Under the pieces are notes generated by a model. The model was not told where the DNA came from, searched no databases, and saw nothing but the letters and a program-made list of their open reading frames with translations. From contig JBBTCJ010000174.1 in assembly GCA_038043285.1 (NCBI GenBank), positions 1 through 23,982 of the forward strand: a stretch of 23,982 nt of DNA, in the 5' to 3' direction. Both the position numbers and the translations under genes were made by a program. This DNA is from JBBTCJ01 sp038043285 (GTDB lineage: Bacteria > Planctomycetota > Phycisphaerae > UBA1845). Below, in pieces: positions 22,730 through 23,982 of the stretch; the stretch's first letter is position 1, and every line of letters starts with the position of its first letter.

Positions 22730-23045
22730 AAATCGTCCGCGCACTTTCCAAGATGGATCGGCGCCTGATCCAATTTCTGCTCTTTTCAATTGAACCGCGT
22801 TCCACCAAATCGACCGGTCGCCCGACAATCGCGGCGAGTTCGTCCTGGGCATGCACGAGGTCGAACAGGCTCAAGCGCGCTGCCGGGTCGAACGTCACCA
22901 GGAAGTCCATGTCGCTCACCGGGCCGAAGTCCTCGCGCAGGACCGATCCAAAAACCTCAAGTTTGGTGATCTTCCACCTCCGGCAATAATCGGCCAGCGC
23001 CTCATACGGCAAATCGACCGGCAAAGTCGGCAATCGATCAATCAT
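22719..23045 (-). CDS. MntA-like minimal nucleotidyltransferase (HepT antitoxin type), copy 2
   Basis: 108 residues with VFGSVLREDFGPVSDMDFLV (GSX10DXD; read in parts near residues 31-50) and a third acidic residue in RPVDLVER. This fits the MntA adenylyltransferase antitoxins that modify HepT RNases. It is only distantly like the copy at 21589-21918, so the two did not arise by recent duplication. The ATG at 23045 begins 6 nt after the acyl-CoA dehydrogenase stop, with AGGA 10 nt upstream, and its stop overlaps the HepT start. The gene itself looks intact. It could be read from the acd promoter. Confidence 0.88.
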   Translation of the reverse strand: MIDRLPTLPVDLPYEALADYCRRWKITKLEVFGSVLREDFGPVSDMDFLVTFDPAARLSLFDLVHAQDELAAIVGRPVDLVERGSIEKSRNWIRRRSILESARTIYVS

Positions 23046-23051
23046 GGCTCG

Positions 23052-23982
23052 CTATCCTGCCAACCCCCTTGCAATCACCAACCGGTGTATCTCGCTGGTT
23101 CCCTCGTAGATCTCCGTGATTTTCGCATCGCGTAGGAACCGCTCGACTGGATAATCCGCGCAATATCCATATCCGCCGAAGACTTGCACGGCGTGATTGG
23201 CTGCCCGGCTCGCGGTCTCGCTGGCGAACAGTTTGGCCATTGCCGCCGTTTGGCCATACTCCCTACCCTGGTCTTTCAACCACGCCGCCCGATACGTCAG
23301 CAACCGGGCCGCCGCGATCCCGACTGCCGTGTCCGCGAGCTTGTTTTGGATCGCCTGAAACTTCCCGATCGGCTGATTGAACTGCACCCGCGTGCGGGCG
23401 TACTTGGTCGCCTCGTACAGGCACGCCTGGGCGATCCCCAGTGCCTGCGCCGCAATTCCGATCCTCCCGCCGTCGAGCGTCTTCAGCGCCACGTGCATCC
23501 CCCGGCCGCGCTCGCCGAGCAGAGCGTCGTTGGGAATCACGCAGTCGTCGAAAACGAACTCCGCCGTCGACGAGCAGCGGATGCCGAGCTTCTTCTCGAG
23601 CTTGCCAATCCGCAACCCGGGCGTCGGTTGTTCAACAATGAACGCGCTCAAACGACGCTTCGGCTCGTCGGGATTGGTGACCGCGATCAGCACCATTACG
23701 CCCGCTTCCTTGCCGTTGGTGACGAAGATTTTCGTGCCGTTGACGTGCCACCCGTCGCCCTTCAACTCGGCCGTGCAAGTGGCCGCCCCGGCGTCGCTTC
23801 CGCTTCCGGGTTCAGTGAGCGACAAGCACCCGACGGTTTCTCCGCTCGCCAGCTTGGGAAGGTATTTGCTTTTTTGCTCGTCGGAGCCGAAACGAATGAT
23901 CGGATCGACGCACAATTACGCATGCGCGCTGAGCAGAACGGCCGTCCCCGGGCAGGCCTTCGAGATTTCTTCGACCTCAATC
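23052..23982 (-). pseudogene. acyl-CoA dehydrogenase, partial at right edge and interrupted by an in-frame TAA
   Basis: The frame open at the edge reads EVEEISKACPGTAVLLSAHA, then TAA (23918-23916), then LCVDPIIRFGSDEQK and on to the TAG at 23052. Family members read 'SAHxSLCxDPIxxFG', so the stop replaces a Ser codon (for example TCA to TAA) with no frame change. The downstream 287 codons include LTEPGSGSDAG, the flavin-contact region WHVNGTKIFVTNG, RVQFNQPIGKFQAIQ, VFGGYGYCADYPVERFLRDAKI and the catalytic Glu in IYEGTSEIHR. It is thus a short-chain (butyryl-type) FAD dehydrogenase. The fragment after the stop begins with TTG and would lack the N-terminal domain. It is most likely the first step of the acyl-CoA route encoded by hbd, ech and the mutase. 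Either a true nonsense mutation or a sequence error. Confidence 0.85.

Noticed and set aside
22589..22852. separate 87-residue protein read through the MntA/HepT junction
   Set aside because: Only the part from 22729 resembles a protein family, and it is the first third of HepT before the frameshift.

Overview
The window looks like a GC-rich chromosomal segment of a free-living, probably planctomycete-like bacterium (Planctomycetota, perhaps Phycisphaerae). This is inferred from two very large secreted proteins with dockerin-like and Cys-rich repeats, a long H-X9-DG-type pseudopilin, and a high-GC gene set lying mostly on the minus strand. No rRNA, tRNA, CRISPR array, transposase or phage gene was recognised.

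Layout. 1-4.1 kb: the end of a KdsC-type KDO-8-phosphate phosphatase (runs off the left edge), a TerC membrane protein, an orphan histidine/aromatic ammonia-lyase (HutH type), and a plus-strand group I truncated haemoglobin that meets the next gene at a strong bidirectional terminator. 4.2-13.7 kb: a cell-surface block with a 1385-residue secreted protein that carries PstS-like phosphate-binding motifs interrupted by Cys-rich repeats and ends in dockerin-like repeats, a pseudopilin, a membrane protein with YidC/EMC3-like topology, and an 837-residue secreted protein with two PPC-like domains. 14-17 kb: a manganese module, mntH-usp on the minus strand diverging from a MntR/DtxR-type regulator, with promoter and dyad symmetry between them, followed by a convergent L-isoaspartyl methyltransferase (pcm).

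17.9-24 kb: a minus-strand acyl-CoA operon read acd (right edge), hbd, ech, acyl-CoA mutase. The mutase carries Phe and Gln at the two positions that distinguish isobutyryl-CoA mutase from methylmalonyl-CoA mutase. With the dehydrogenase, crotonase and 3-hydroxyacyl-CoA dehydrogenase it would form a coherent route from isobutyryl-CoA through butyryl-CoA and crotonyl-CoA to acetoacetyl-CoA.

Between acd and hbd lies a small accessory island with two separate MntA/HepT-like (nucleotidyltransferase/DUF86) toxin-antitoxin pairs, a Sel1-repeat protein and a tiny two-helix membrane protein. Both nucleotidyltransferase antitoxins look intact, but both HepT partners are damaged: one is cut to 35 codons, the other is frameshifted. 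The adjoining acd carries an in-frame TAA. This decaying island and the isobutyryl-CoA-type operon are the most interesting parts of the window. I did not see a wholly new multi-gene system; the least characterised genes are the PstS-like dockerin protein and the YidC/EMC3-like membrane protein.
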